A stretch of 64,000 nucleotides of DNA from Posidonia oceanica (lineage: Eukaryota; Streptophyta; Magnoliopsida; Alismatales; Posidoniaceae). Positions within the stretch are counted from its first letter, which is position 1. The number at the start of each line of letters is the position of its first letter. The position numbers and the translations under genes were made by a program. Below the pieces are notes generated by a model, which worked only from the letters and a program-made list of their open reading frames with translations, had not been told where the DNA came from and ran no database searches. Shown here piece by piece: positions 45,273-53,603 of this stretch. The stretch is taken from NCBI GenBank assembly GCA_037176725.1, contig JAZBRS010000075.1, positions 71,364,001-71,428,000 of the forward strand. Reading direction: 5' to 3'.

Positions 45273-45608
45273 AGATCCGCCGAGCTCTGTTGGCTTTGTG
45301 GCTTTAGCCCACTGCTCTGTTGGTACTCGAAAGATTGGGGATGATGGAGTAGTAGTGCTTCGAAGTACCGAAGTGCTGTGTGCTGGCAATTGACTTGATG
45401 GTGGCCTTACCACCCTGAAGATTGGGGAGACTGGCGGGGACAGCAACTTGGGCTCCCATAGTGGTGTTTTTCTCCATGGCAGACGTTGTGACACCTCCTT
45501 TTCCCGAAAGGTTGCAATCTGTGGCTCTGGCATCTTGAATGTGCATAGAATCCCTGGTCGATTGGTTGGAATGCTAACAACCGCTCCTTGATATTTGAAT
45601 TTTAGCAT
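45273..45608 (-). pseudogene. Linker after AP1, element C
   Basis: Continues the AP1 frame after a TAA: 'MLKFKYQGAVVSIPTNRPGI' (the usual strand after the protease), then a proline/serine/threonine-rich linker up to the F insertion. Confidence 0.6.
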
Positions 45609-45884
45609 TTAATGAACTGAAGATGCTACAACCCCGACCTCTGCTAGCCAAGACCTCCCTAGGTTGAGTGGCTCCAGGACTTCCTCCTTCATAATGATCA
45701 CCGAAGTGATACTGGTCAAAGGACCGACTGTGATTTCCATAGGTATGGTCCCTAGTGCCAACTTCTCTTTCTGTTCAAACCCAGTGCACATAAAGGGAGT
45801 CCTATCCTGCTCGCCCTCATTTAGCCCCAAGCTTCGGAGTGTGGAGAGAGAACTGAGGCTTCGGCTTGCTCCAGTGTCAACCAA
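45609..45884 (-). pseudogene. pro: First retropepsin (AP1), element C
   Basis: 'VLVDTGASRSLSSLSTLRSL' gives an intact D-T-G-A-S motif (45864-45878). 'GTIPMEITVGPLTSITSVII' and 'LGRSWLAEVGVVASSVH' follow, the last resembling the LGHPWL...LPSTLH signature of A's protease. Stops bracket it: TAA between Gln and Gly just upstream (45891-45893) and TAA after Val-His (45609-45611). It is in the same frame as the zinc knuckle before it and the linker after it. This domain is additional to AP2 at 38617-39348, and the two differ clearly in sequence. Whether both worked in the ancestral element cannot be told. Confidence 0.8.
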
Positions 45885-45890
45885 TACTCC

Positions 45891-46590
45891 TTACTGCACA
45901 TTATGATTGATGCCCACTGTGATGACGAGTGGCAGCTCTTGCTTATGTGGGGGTGGAAGCTCTGAATCTTTGAAGACTATATTTTCCCGTTCAAATTGCT
46001 GATTGGCTTTTTGAACTTGGCTTTCTTCCTCTATGTCTTCTTGTGGCTCCTCCACTACTGCGGTGAAGTTGAACTGGCTAAGGAGCTCCTTCACTGTCAG
46101 TTCCTCGTCTGCCTCACTGTCCCAATCATCATCTGAGATTATTCCCCAGTGCTCAGCTTGACTATCCCAATCCTCTTCCAGTATGACATGGTTGTCCCAG
46201 TCCTTTGATGGATTAGGGAGCTGCTCATCCTGGAATGCCATGACTTGGTGCTTGGGGAGAGGGTCGCTGTAGACCTGTTGAAACGTCCCTGTCTGTTTTC
46301 TCCGTTTGGCTCTTTTGACCAGGACATCCCATTCAGACACGTCTACCTCCACCATGTCATAGACTATGTCCCTGAAAGTCCAGCAGTCATTGATATTGTG
46401 GCCATGCATTCTATGGAATGGGCAGTAATTGTTTCGGTCACAATTCGGCAATTCAGGCCTAGCTGGCGGGAATTCGAGTGCTTTTGCTTCCTCTAGTTCT
46501 ATGAACATGTCAGCCAGCGTGACTGGTAGAGGAGGGTAATGGTCTCTTCTTCCCTTTTTGTGTGGCAGTGGAGGGGGAACATTATGATAA
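45891..46590 (-). pseudogene. gag: gag C-terminal part with zinc knuckle, element C
   Basis: 'MFIELEEAKALEFPP' leads to a Cys/His motif 'YCPFHRMHGHNINDCWTFRD', the counterpart of A's 'FCNFH...GHSTDNC'. A long acidic stretch follows ('DDDWDSEADEELTVKELL'), ending 'VITVGINHNVQ' and a stop before AP1. A frameshift near 46600 separates it from the gag core. The knuckle binds element RNA. Confidence 0.78.
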
Positions 46591-48127
46591 CCGCTCCCCT
46601 TCCAGTGTTGTTGGGGGGATTCCGATTGTTGGTTTGGCCATTCTGATTACCCCTAGTCCATTGTGGCCGGGGAGCATTCCACATAGGGCGAATCTGTTGC
46701 TGAGGGGGAGGGTTGTTCCATGCCTGCTGCTGCTGAGGAGGGCGGCTCCATGCTTGTTGTTGCTGGGGAGGAGGGTGGCTCCATGTTGGCTGTTGCTGAG
46801 GAGGAGGGTGGCTCCATGGTGGTTGCTGTGAAGCCAATATAGCCCTTTGTTCGAATGGTCGGGGGGCGGGGCTCATCTTGTTGACGACTCCGATCACTCC
46901 CTCTACCACCTGTGCTTTCCGGCTTTTCTTTGGCTCCTCCATGAATTCATGCAAGTTTTCTTTAACGAAAGCCGCCACTTCATACAAAGCCGTTACATTG
47001 GGGCAATAAGCATTCACTAGCCCCTTCTTCATTGGTCCAGTCGTGTTTGCAATGAGGGTCTAGACCACTTGTCTCTCCGGAATGGTCAGCCCTGATCTGG
47101 CCGCCATTTCCGGCCATCTGTTGGCGAATGTTACCCAACTTTCACCTTGCTTCATGACCTCCTTGCTTAGGTCGTGGAAGGTTGGCTTTGGGTCTATCTT
47201 GTGCTGGTACTTTGTAAGGAAGCTCGCTTTGATCTTATCAAAGCTGCTGAGGTCTTCCTTGGAGAGAGTGAGAAACCAATCCATTGGCTCTCCTTCGAGT
47301 GAGTAGAAGAGCAGGTGTAACACAAACCCCAAATCATGGAAATTGGGGGCTGACTCCATTTGGAACCGCACTAGGTGACTGTGTGGGTTGGTGGTTCCAA
47401 TGAACTTGGGAGTCTTCGGGTACTTGAAACCTGGAGGTAATCTGAATGGGGGAAACCGGCTCATGTCAATGTTTGCTAGAGCCTTGGTATGTACCCCTAA
47501 TGCATTGAGCATTTTTCTCATCTCATCCAAATTTGTTATCCCGGCTGATGGGGTCGAGACATGTGAATTGAAGGACGGATGGTTCTGCTGCTGATAGAGG
47601 TAGCTGTTGCAGAATTGTTGAGGTGCGACATGCTCGTATCGCGGGGGAGATGCCTGGTGGTAATGATGATCTGGCCAAGGCTGATTGCCTGCCAGAGGTG
47701 GTTGGGGATGTCTTGGATAGACTCCTTCCTTGTATTCGCCATGTGGCATGTAGTTGTGTTCCTGAATCAAGGGGTTGGCCCTTGAGTTATAAGCTCCATT
47801 GAGCACTGTGCCCTGACCTGGGTGGTTTGTGTCCGGCGGTGGGTTGCCATTTAGTCCCTGGTATAGATCTTCAGGGGTATGGTCCGCAACTAGCCTTCGT
47901 TGTCCTTCACCGAGGTGGGGTGGCTGCTGGAGGTTGTTTAGATATGGCCTCGTTTGGGCTGATGTCTCTTCGTTTAAGAACTGGTACATGGCTCTGTACT
48001 GGATTGAGTCTGGATCTAAGACTTCTCCGATGATTGGGTGGTAGATTGTACGCTCCTCTCCCAAGGTACTTGCTGAGTCTGACCTCTCTCTTTCTGGCTG
48101 ATCAGCTTCACGGATTTGATTCATCAT
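46591..48127 (-). pseudogene. gag: gag N-terminal and core part, element C
   Basis: The ATG at 48127 opens 355 codons: a hydrophilic N-terminal region, 'FPPFRLPPGFKYPKTPKFIG', 'LHLLFYSLEGEPMDWFLTLS', 'FDKIKASFLTKYQHK' and 'GESWVTFANRWPEMAARSG', typical of plant Retrotrans_gag. A TAG at 47060-47062 interrupts it. The same frame continues with 'MKKGLVNAYCPNVTALYEVA' and a glutamine/proline/tryptophan repeat region (HPPPQQQ, WSRPPQQQQ units, about 46680-46850). A twin-hairpin cassette lies 36 bases upstream of the ATG. Confidence 0.83.
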
Positions 48128-48162
48128 TGCTGCAGCTTTTGAGATGGAATTGGCTTCAAGGC

Positions 48163-48219
48163 GTAATACGCCTCAGTATAAGGCGTATAACGTTGGACGC
48201 ACAATATCAGGCGTTCAAC
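48163..48219. repeat. Twin-hairpin cassette C3
   Basis: Arms GTAATACGC, GCGTATAAC, GTTGGACGC, GCGTTCAAC with spacers of 11, 0 and 10. Within each hairpin the arms share their own core (TATA-type in the first, TTG-type in the second). Confidence 0.85.
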
Positions 48220-48589
48220 GTCCCCAGTTGTATTTCCTCCAACTCTTTTCCTGTCTTCTCTTTTCTTCTCAGCCTTTCACTCTCCTTCTTTTTGGCTTTT
48301 CTGATTTATTTTTTTTGATGATTTCTTTTCTTTTTTTTGTTCTTTTTCTGCTTTTTCTCTTTTTTTGCTTTTCTTCTTTTTCTTTTTCTTTTTCTTTTTT
48401 TTTTTGAAGGATTACAAGTGCGAAGAAAGGGAAATTACAAGAACTTTAATACAGATTCCTAAAAAAGGAGTAAAAATAAACAGAGTTGCCCCTAACTGAT
48501 ACTATCACTGTTTTGGATTTTTCAATGTCTTCCCCTGCCAAACAAATCACACAAAGGAGCTATAGATATAACAGCCACACAGAGAATAC

Positions 48590-48645
48590 ATTAGACGCTA
48601 ACTCTGCTGCGTATAACATTATACGCAGGAATCTCAGCGGCTAAC
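48590..48645. repeat. Twin-hairpin cassette C4
   Basis: Arms ATTAGACGC, GCGTATAAC, ATTATACGC, GCGGCTAAC with spacers of 10, 0 and 10. Here the two central arms match each other and the two outer arms match each other. Confidence 0.85.
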
Positions 48646-49358
48646 GCCCTGTTTCAGAGAACTGCACAGCAACACTTTCAATCAGCGATTTAAGGTTTTA
48701 ATTTTTGTTTTCGCTTCGAGATTAGTGTTTTAAACCTACTGTAGCTCTCTGGGTTCCTTAAGGCTTAGGTATGGCTTTTTTTTTTTGGATCTTCTAAGGC
48801 TCCTCACAAGATGGGTGAATATGAATGGTACTACCCCCTACCTCAACTCCTGAGGATGCTAGGGGGAGCCTAAATACACTTAGGTCCCTACACCGTAGAG
48901 ATAGAGCCCAGCGTACTCAGGATTGATCGGGTCACTCACGTATGCATACACAGAAGAAATAAACAAACCACCGAAAGGGGGAGGGAGGAATACAAGTCAA
49001 GGCTTGAGGTTCTAATTATCTTTCACAAAAGGCCAAGGAAGAAGGAGGGCCCCTAGTAAAAGACAATGACAATACAAGTACCTTTTCTAAGCCCCTTGCA
49101 ACAGAGGTGCTTGGGACCTAGATGGTTACTTATATAACCCAAGAAATGACACAAGCAATTTAGTTCCCAATGAGGGCCATGCAAGTCATATAAAATATTG
49201 TGATTTTTTTTTGTTAATTTTTTTGCAAAGCACCCAAAGAAACTGAAGTTCCGGTCCCTACAGCAGAGCTGATCATCTCACACCTCAATTCTTCGTGCTA
49301 GTTATAACAAGGAAAACTAAAAGAAATTTTAAAACAGAAGGGTTTCTGTTCAATAGTC

Positions 49359-49414
49359 GTTAGATGCGGACATTGCAGCGTCCAATGTTAGATGCGCCAA
49401 ATCATGCGTATAAC
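49359..49414. repeat. Twin-hairpin cassette C5
   Basis: Arms GTTAGATGC, GCGTCCAAT, GTTAGATGC, GCGTATAAC with spacers of 10, 0 and 10. Confidence 0.85.
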
Positions 49415-49863
49415 GTACTGACAGTATTTTTCAGAAAAAACTGTAATTTTTACAGATCACCCCCACGCCCGATAATCCAGAGAGAAGGGGGAGGTGATTT
49501 CAATTATTGACACGAAGAAAACAAACGAAAAAAAAAATCACGACGCCTCAAAACAACAAGAGGAATTTCGCCGTTTCTTTAAAACATACAAGAAAATAAG
49601 AAACTAAAACTAAACTAAGAATGTCAACAATGAAGGAGGAAGAAGAAAGTAAGGGTTTACTTACCTTGCACGGGGGCACTTTTAGCCATCCCACCGTGAT
49701 CGCCAGACTGTGGATATGGGGTTTTTGGAAGTGCGAGAGGAAGAAGATGATGAGGGGGAGGTTTGGGGAAGAAGAGACTTCTTTTGGCTCCCTCTTACTC
49801 GCTCTATCTTCTCTTTCTCGTGGTCCCCTTTTTGTATCCGACTCCGTCACTCCACGTGTGATG

Positions 49864-49881
49864 GAATCGGTGTGATCGCCA
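49864..49881 (-). promoter_or_regulatory. Probable primer-binding site of element C
   Basis: On the minus strand TGGCGATCACACCGATTC starts one base after the presumed LTR end (...CTGACA), the same spacing as in A. Only the first six bases agree with A's PBS, and I cannot name the tRNA. Confidence 0.55.
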
Positions 49882-50520
49882 CTGTCAGTTCGCTTTCGCC
49901 GGGCCTCGAGACACCTTTGGGGAGATGTAGTGTGGTTGCGGGTTCAGCTACCTTGGGACAACGCCAACGTTGCCCAAGGGTGCCCGTGCTTGGTAAGCTC
50001 TTTCTTCCTTCTTCCTCCTTGTATGACAAACGTTAGCAAAGCAAAACAAACCAAACAATATAAAGATGGATCAATATGTGTAGTAATCTATCCAGAGTTA
50101 GTAGAAAAGAAAATAAAGAAAGCGTAGTGAGATACGTACCCGAGGGGTTTGATCCCCCCCGGTTGCAACTAAAAGAGATGTATGCCTAGTTAAAAATATA
50201 TGAACTTGAAATAAAAATGCTTGATTATACTACGGAGTTAAACATGTAATATCAAAAATAAAAAAAGAAATGAATGAAATAGAGTCTCCTCTGTCTATGC
50301 ACAAGGTGCAAACTGTGTTGGCATGAAGCCAACAACAACAAAAGGATCCTCAAGCTTTTTCTAAGACTCTCCTTCTTTCAAAAACTCTCTTCTCTCTTTC
50401 AATTCTTAAGGACCTCACTTCTCTAAGATTTTCAATCTCAAGAGCATGTGAGTTCCAAAAGTTTCTTCACTCCTTTTCTCTCTCAAAATTCCGACCATGA
50501 ACCCTGTGGGGGTACCCTTG

Positions 50521-50528
50521 CTTTTATA
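50521..50528 (-). promoter_or_regulatory. TATA box of element C's LTR
   Basis: TATAAAAG on the minus strand, about 590 bases into the LTR. Cassettes C6 and C7 lie 65 and about 295 bases upstream. Confidence 0.6.
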
Positions 50529-50592
50529 GAAGCAAGGGAGGAACAAAAAAGGACACAAATGCCAAGTCAGCAGAGTTTCCTGTTTCAGAAGT

Positions 50593-50648
50593 GTTATACA
50601 CTGGAAAACCAGCGTATAACGTTATAAGCGAGAGAACTCGTGTATAGC
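50593..50648. repeat. Twin-hairpin cassette C6
   Basis: Arms GTTATACAC, GCGTATAAC, GTTATAAGC, GTGTATAGC with spacers of 10, 0 and 10. All arms carry TATA-type cores in place of TTAGA, but the layout is unchanged. Confidence 0.88.
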
Positions 50649-50821
50649 GACCTCCGAGGCATAACTGCCAGGATCAAAGAAGATTCTCCAATTAAGGAGT
50701 CTTTAAGTGTGATTAAACTCGACTTTGATGGCTTTGACCAGTCAACAGGTTCCAAAGAAGGTAAAAACATGATTTCTGTATTAGGCCAAATAAGGAAAGC
50801 TTTGGCTTACTGGGTTGCCAC

Positions 50822-50905
50822 ATTGGACGTTGGAAAAGCAGCGGCCAACATTAGCCGCTGGAGATCCAGCGACCAATGTTGTACGCTGAGAAGCCAACGG
50901 ACAAC
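50822..50905. repeat. Triple-hairpin cassette C7
   Basis: Six arms: ATTGGACGT, GCGGCCAAC, ATTAGCCGC, GCGACCAAT, GTTGTACGC, ACGGACAAC, with spacers of 10, 0, 10, 0 and 10. All three spacers begin TG and end CA. Confidence 0.88.
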
Positions 50906-51114
50906 ACCCTTAATCAGTTTGACTTCCAAATTTGGTCAGGACGTGAAGAACACTCAGGTTGCCAACACTTGGGGCTTAGAAAGGTATAGCATTTTGGACT
51001 TGAGAGGAACATTTGGCTCAAGTGAGATTCAGAAATGGGTGGAGGGCTTCTAAGAACGACCTAATGCAAGAGACTATCCTAAGGTAAAGAGAGTGCCAAA
51101 ACAGGGTTTCTACA

Positions 51115-51657
51115 TCAGCCAACAAAAATCTTGTGAAGATCCTGAAGAAAATGGTTGAGACACATAAGAACTGGCATGACAAGCTTCCATATGCCCTTTG
51201 GGCGTACAGAACGTCGGTCCGGACATCAACAGGGGCAACTCCATATTCACTTGTGTATGGCATGGAGGCTGTTTTGCCCATTGAGGTAGAGATCCTATCA
51301 CTCCGGATCCTACGAGAAGTTGAGTTGGAGGAGGCAGAAAGGATTGAAGATCGCCGCATCTAGCTGAATCTGATCAATGAGCAAAGATTGCAGGCCATGC
51401 ATCATACCCAATGCTATCAGCGGCGCATGGCTAGAGCTTATCAGAAGAAGGTCAGACCCCAACATCTCGCGCCCGGTGACCTAGTCTTGCGAGCTATTCA
51501 TCTGCCTAACACCCGTGGCAAATTCAGGCCCAATTGGCATGGCCCTTTCAATGTCAAGCAAATTTTCTCCGGTGGTGCGGTGATCCTTGAGGACATGGAC
51601 CAAGTTGAGCAATTAGGACCGATCAATTCTTGCTACCTCAAGAAGTACTACCAATGA
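51115..51657 (+). pseudogene. pol: Integrase C-terminal part, element D
   Basis: Begins within the integrase core right after the catalytic Glu position ('SANKNLVKILKKMVETHKNW' against A's 'SANKNLVKILKKMAETHKDW'). It continues 'LPYALWAYRTSVRTSTGATP', 'YGMEAVLPIEVEILSLRILR', 'GKFRPNWHGPFNVKQIFSGG' and ends 'YLKKYYQ' with TGA at 51655. A TAG at 51361 stands where A has glutamine (CAA), which fits C-to-T decay. The 5' part was separated by insertion of C. Confidence 0.9.
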
Positions 51658-53190
51658 ACTGAGGCATGTATTCTTGCCATGCGGAGTTTTCTTCTTTTCT
51701 GTTTTATTCCATGCATTCATTGCTTCACAGTCATGCATTTGGAAACTGCATTTGTATACATTCTTGGCATTGCACACCTTTCTTTTTAGCATTTCGGTAG
51801 CATACAAAATCAATATGCATTAGTCAAAAAAAATCAATCAAAATCAAAATCAATCATACTCATTGATGATGTACAAAAATCCTCATTCATGATAATCTTG
51901 CCCAATGACGAAAATCGGAATAGCTAGCCTGCTTGGAAAGAGTTTGTTCCTCCTCAATCAACACTACCTAGATGTCCTAGCAAGTGAGGGAGCCACCATC
52001 CAATAGAGAACAGAGCGAAATGTCCAAACTCCTCATAGGACCTATACCTCCAGAGGGAGAGAAAATGATAGGCTAAGAGTGAGAGTAAAAAAAAGAAAAA
52101 AAAGAAAAAGAAAAAACAAGCAATCAAAAAAAAATCAATCAATAAAAGGGCATAAAAAAAGGACAGAAGTTGAAGATAGAAGTTGGCCCTAGAGAGAGAG
52201 GTGAGCAAAATAGCCCTATCCCTACGACCATCTTGGAGAGGAGTCGGAGCATACGCCTGGAAAGCCAACAAATCCTCCAGGGACTAGCCACCCCTGTCTT
52301 GCAGCAGCTCCCCAGCATCAAACCAGGTGTTTTTTTACCTCCAAGCCAGGGATAGAGTAAACCTACAAACCTATGAGGGAGTAAAAAAAAATGAAAATGA
52401 AAATAAAAGAGTAGGTGTAGGTCCTAGAGAGTTTAACATGGAGCTTTTTCTCACCACACCATCAGAAACACCATCCTATGAGACATCGTCCATTCCAGAG
52501 AGCCACCTACAGTCTAGGAGTCCAGGTAGAGTCTCGTGAGTTGAGGACTACTCTTTCCTATATAGCAGGCATTCCTAGCATTCCAAATGCTGAGGGCAAC
52601 AAACTATGCATAAAGCATGCATCTATAAACAACAAATTTGCATAAATCATGCATCTACAAACAAAATTGCATAAATCATGTATTTACAAACAATAAAAAT
52701 TTGCATAAATCATGCATCTACAAACAATAAAGTTGCATAAATCATGTATCTTCAACAGAAATTGCATAAATCATGCATATTCAACACAATAAATCAATCA
52801 TGCGCCAAATTTTGCGTAAATCATGCATGCATCAATCACTTCTCTACTCCCCCTCCCGACTTTGCAAGGCAGCGAACAGTTCTCAACCAGAGGCAGGTCA
52901 ACTGCTTTCTGGATGAACTAGTTGGGACAGTACTTCTACCAGGGGTGTCTCTCCTTGTTTCTATCCTCTAGCACCGGGCTGGTACCCCAAACTACTCGTT
53001 TGACATCCGTCATATTGTCTAACTTTCTGGCAGACAAATTTGATGATTTGTCGCCATTCCACTTGACCGATAGACTCGCAGGTCTGTCATATTTCTCTTG
53101 ATACCAGGGGCATCAGTGTCGCCCATTGGTATAGTCTTATCCTGTGCCTCGGGCTGACACCCCAAACTGTCAATGGGCCTTGGTATTTCC
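51658..53190 (+). other. Non-coding 3' region of element D
   Basis: No gene. It is collinear with A's 16496-17525 and 25340-25540. At 52614-52840 there are about six copies of a unit of roughly 30 bp containing TTGCATAAATCATGCATC. The accessory ORF found in A at this place is absent. Confidence 0.65.
52614..52840 (+). repeat. TTGCATAAATCATG tandem repeat
   Basis: About six imperfect copies, AT-rich, followed by CAATAAA-type spacers. Confidence 0.8.
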
Positions 53191-53191
53191 G

Positions 53192-53603
53192 TTATCTATT
53201 CTCTTTTCCGGCTGATAAGTCCGAAACTTATCTATCTTTTTTCCCGGCTGATAAGTCTGAAACTTATCATATCCTCCTTTTGCGGCTGATAAGTCCGAAA
53301 CTTATCTATTTCGGGTAATAAGTCCGAAACATCTCTATTCTGGCTGATAAGTCCGAAACTTATCTATTTCGGGTGATAAGTCCAAAACTTATCTATTCTG
53401 GCTAAGAAGTCCGAAACTTATCTATTTCAGGTGATAAGTCCGAAACTTATCTATTCCGGCTGATGAGTCCGAAACTTATCTATTCTCTTTTCCGGCTGAT
53501 AAGTCCGAAACTTATCTATCTTCTTTTCTAGCTGATAAGTCCGAAACTTATCTATCTTCTTTTCAAGTGATAAGTCTGAAACTTATCTATTTCGGGTGAT
53601 AAG
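53192..53603 (+). repeat. GATAAG hairpin array of D, first part
   Basis: About a dozen units containing GATAAGTCCGAAACTTATC (arms GATAAGT and ACTTATC), 28-39 bp apart with variable pyrimidine spacers. Interrupted by solo LTR G at 53603/57678; the broken unit resumes at 57678. Confidence 0.9.

Larger units (their letters stand above)
48128..49863 (-). other. Untranslated leader of element C
   Basis: There is no credible gene. It contains three twin-hairpin cassettes, a long T-rich tract (about 48270-48410) and a splice-donor-like CAAGGTAAGT on the minus strand at about 49663. Confidence 0.6.
32584..51114 (-). mobile_element. Element C: minus-strand Tat-type Ty3/gypsy element, interrupted by A and F, 3' end off window
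   Basis: gag, two proteases, reverse transcriptase, two RNases H and integrase run from right to left. The 5' LTR is 49883-51114, and its outer end cuts D's integrase gene at 51114/51115. The 3' part (32584-34319, then 1-653 on the far side of A) continues off the left edge, so the 3' LTR is not seen. Excluding solo LTR F, about 13 kb of C is visible here. Its gag, PBS and short LTR differ from A's, so it is another family. It carries seven twin-hairpin cassettes. Coding regions are broken by stops, frameshifts and a deletion in integrase. Confidence 0.82.
49883..51114 (-). repeat. 5' LTR of element C (1232 bp)
   Basis: On the minus strand it runs from TGTAGAAACCCTG (51114) to ...GAACTGACA (49883). 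The outer end abuts D's integrase sequence and the inner end a PBS-like word. A TATA box and two cassette sites lie inside. The 3' partner is off the window, so the ends rest on TG...CA, the junction and the PBS. The right-hand target-site copy would be TCAGC (51115-51119). Confidence 0.65.
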
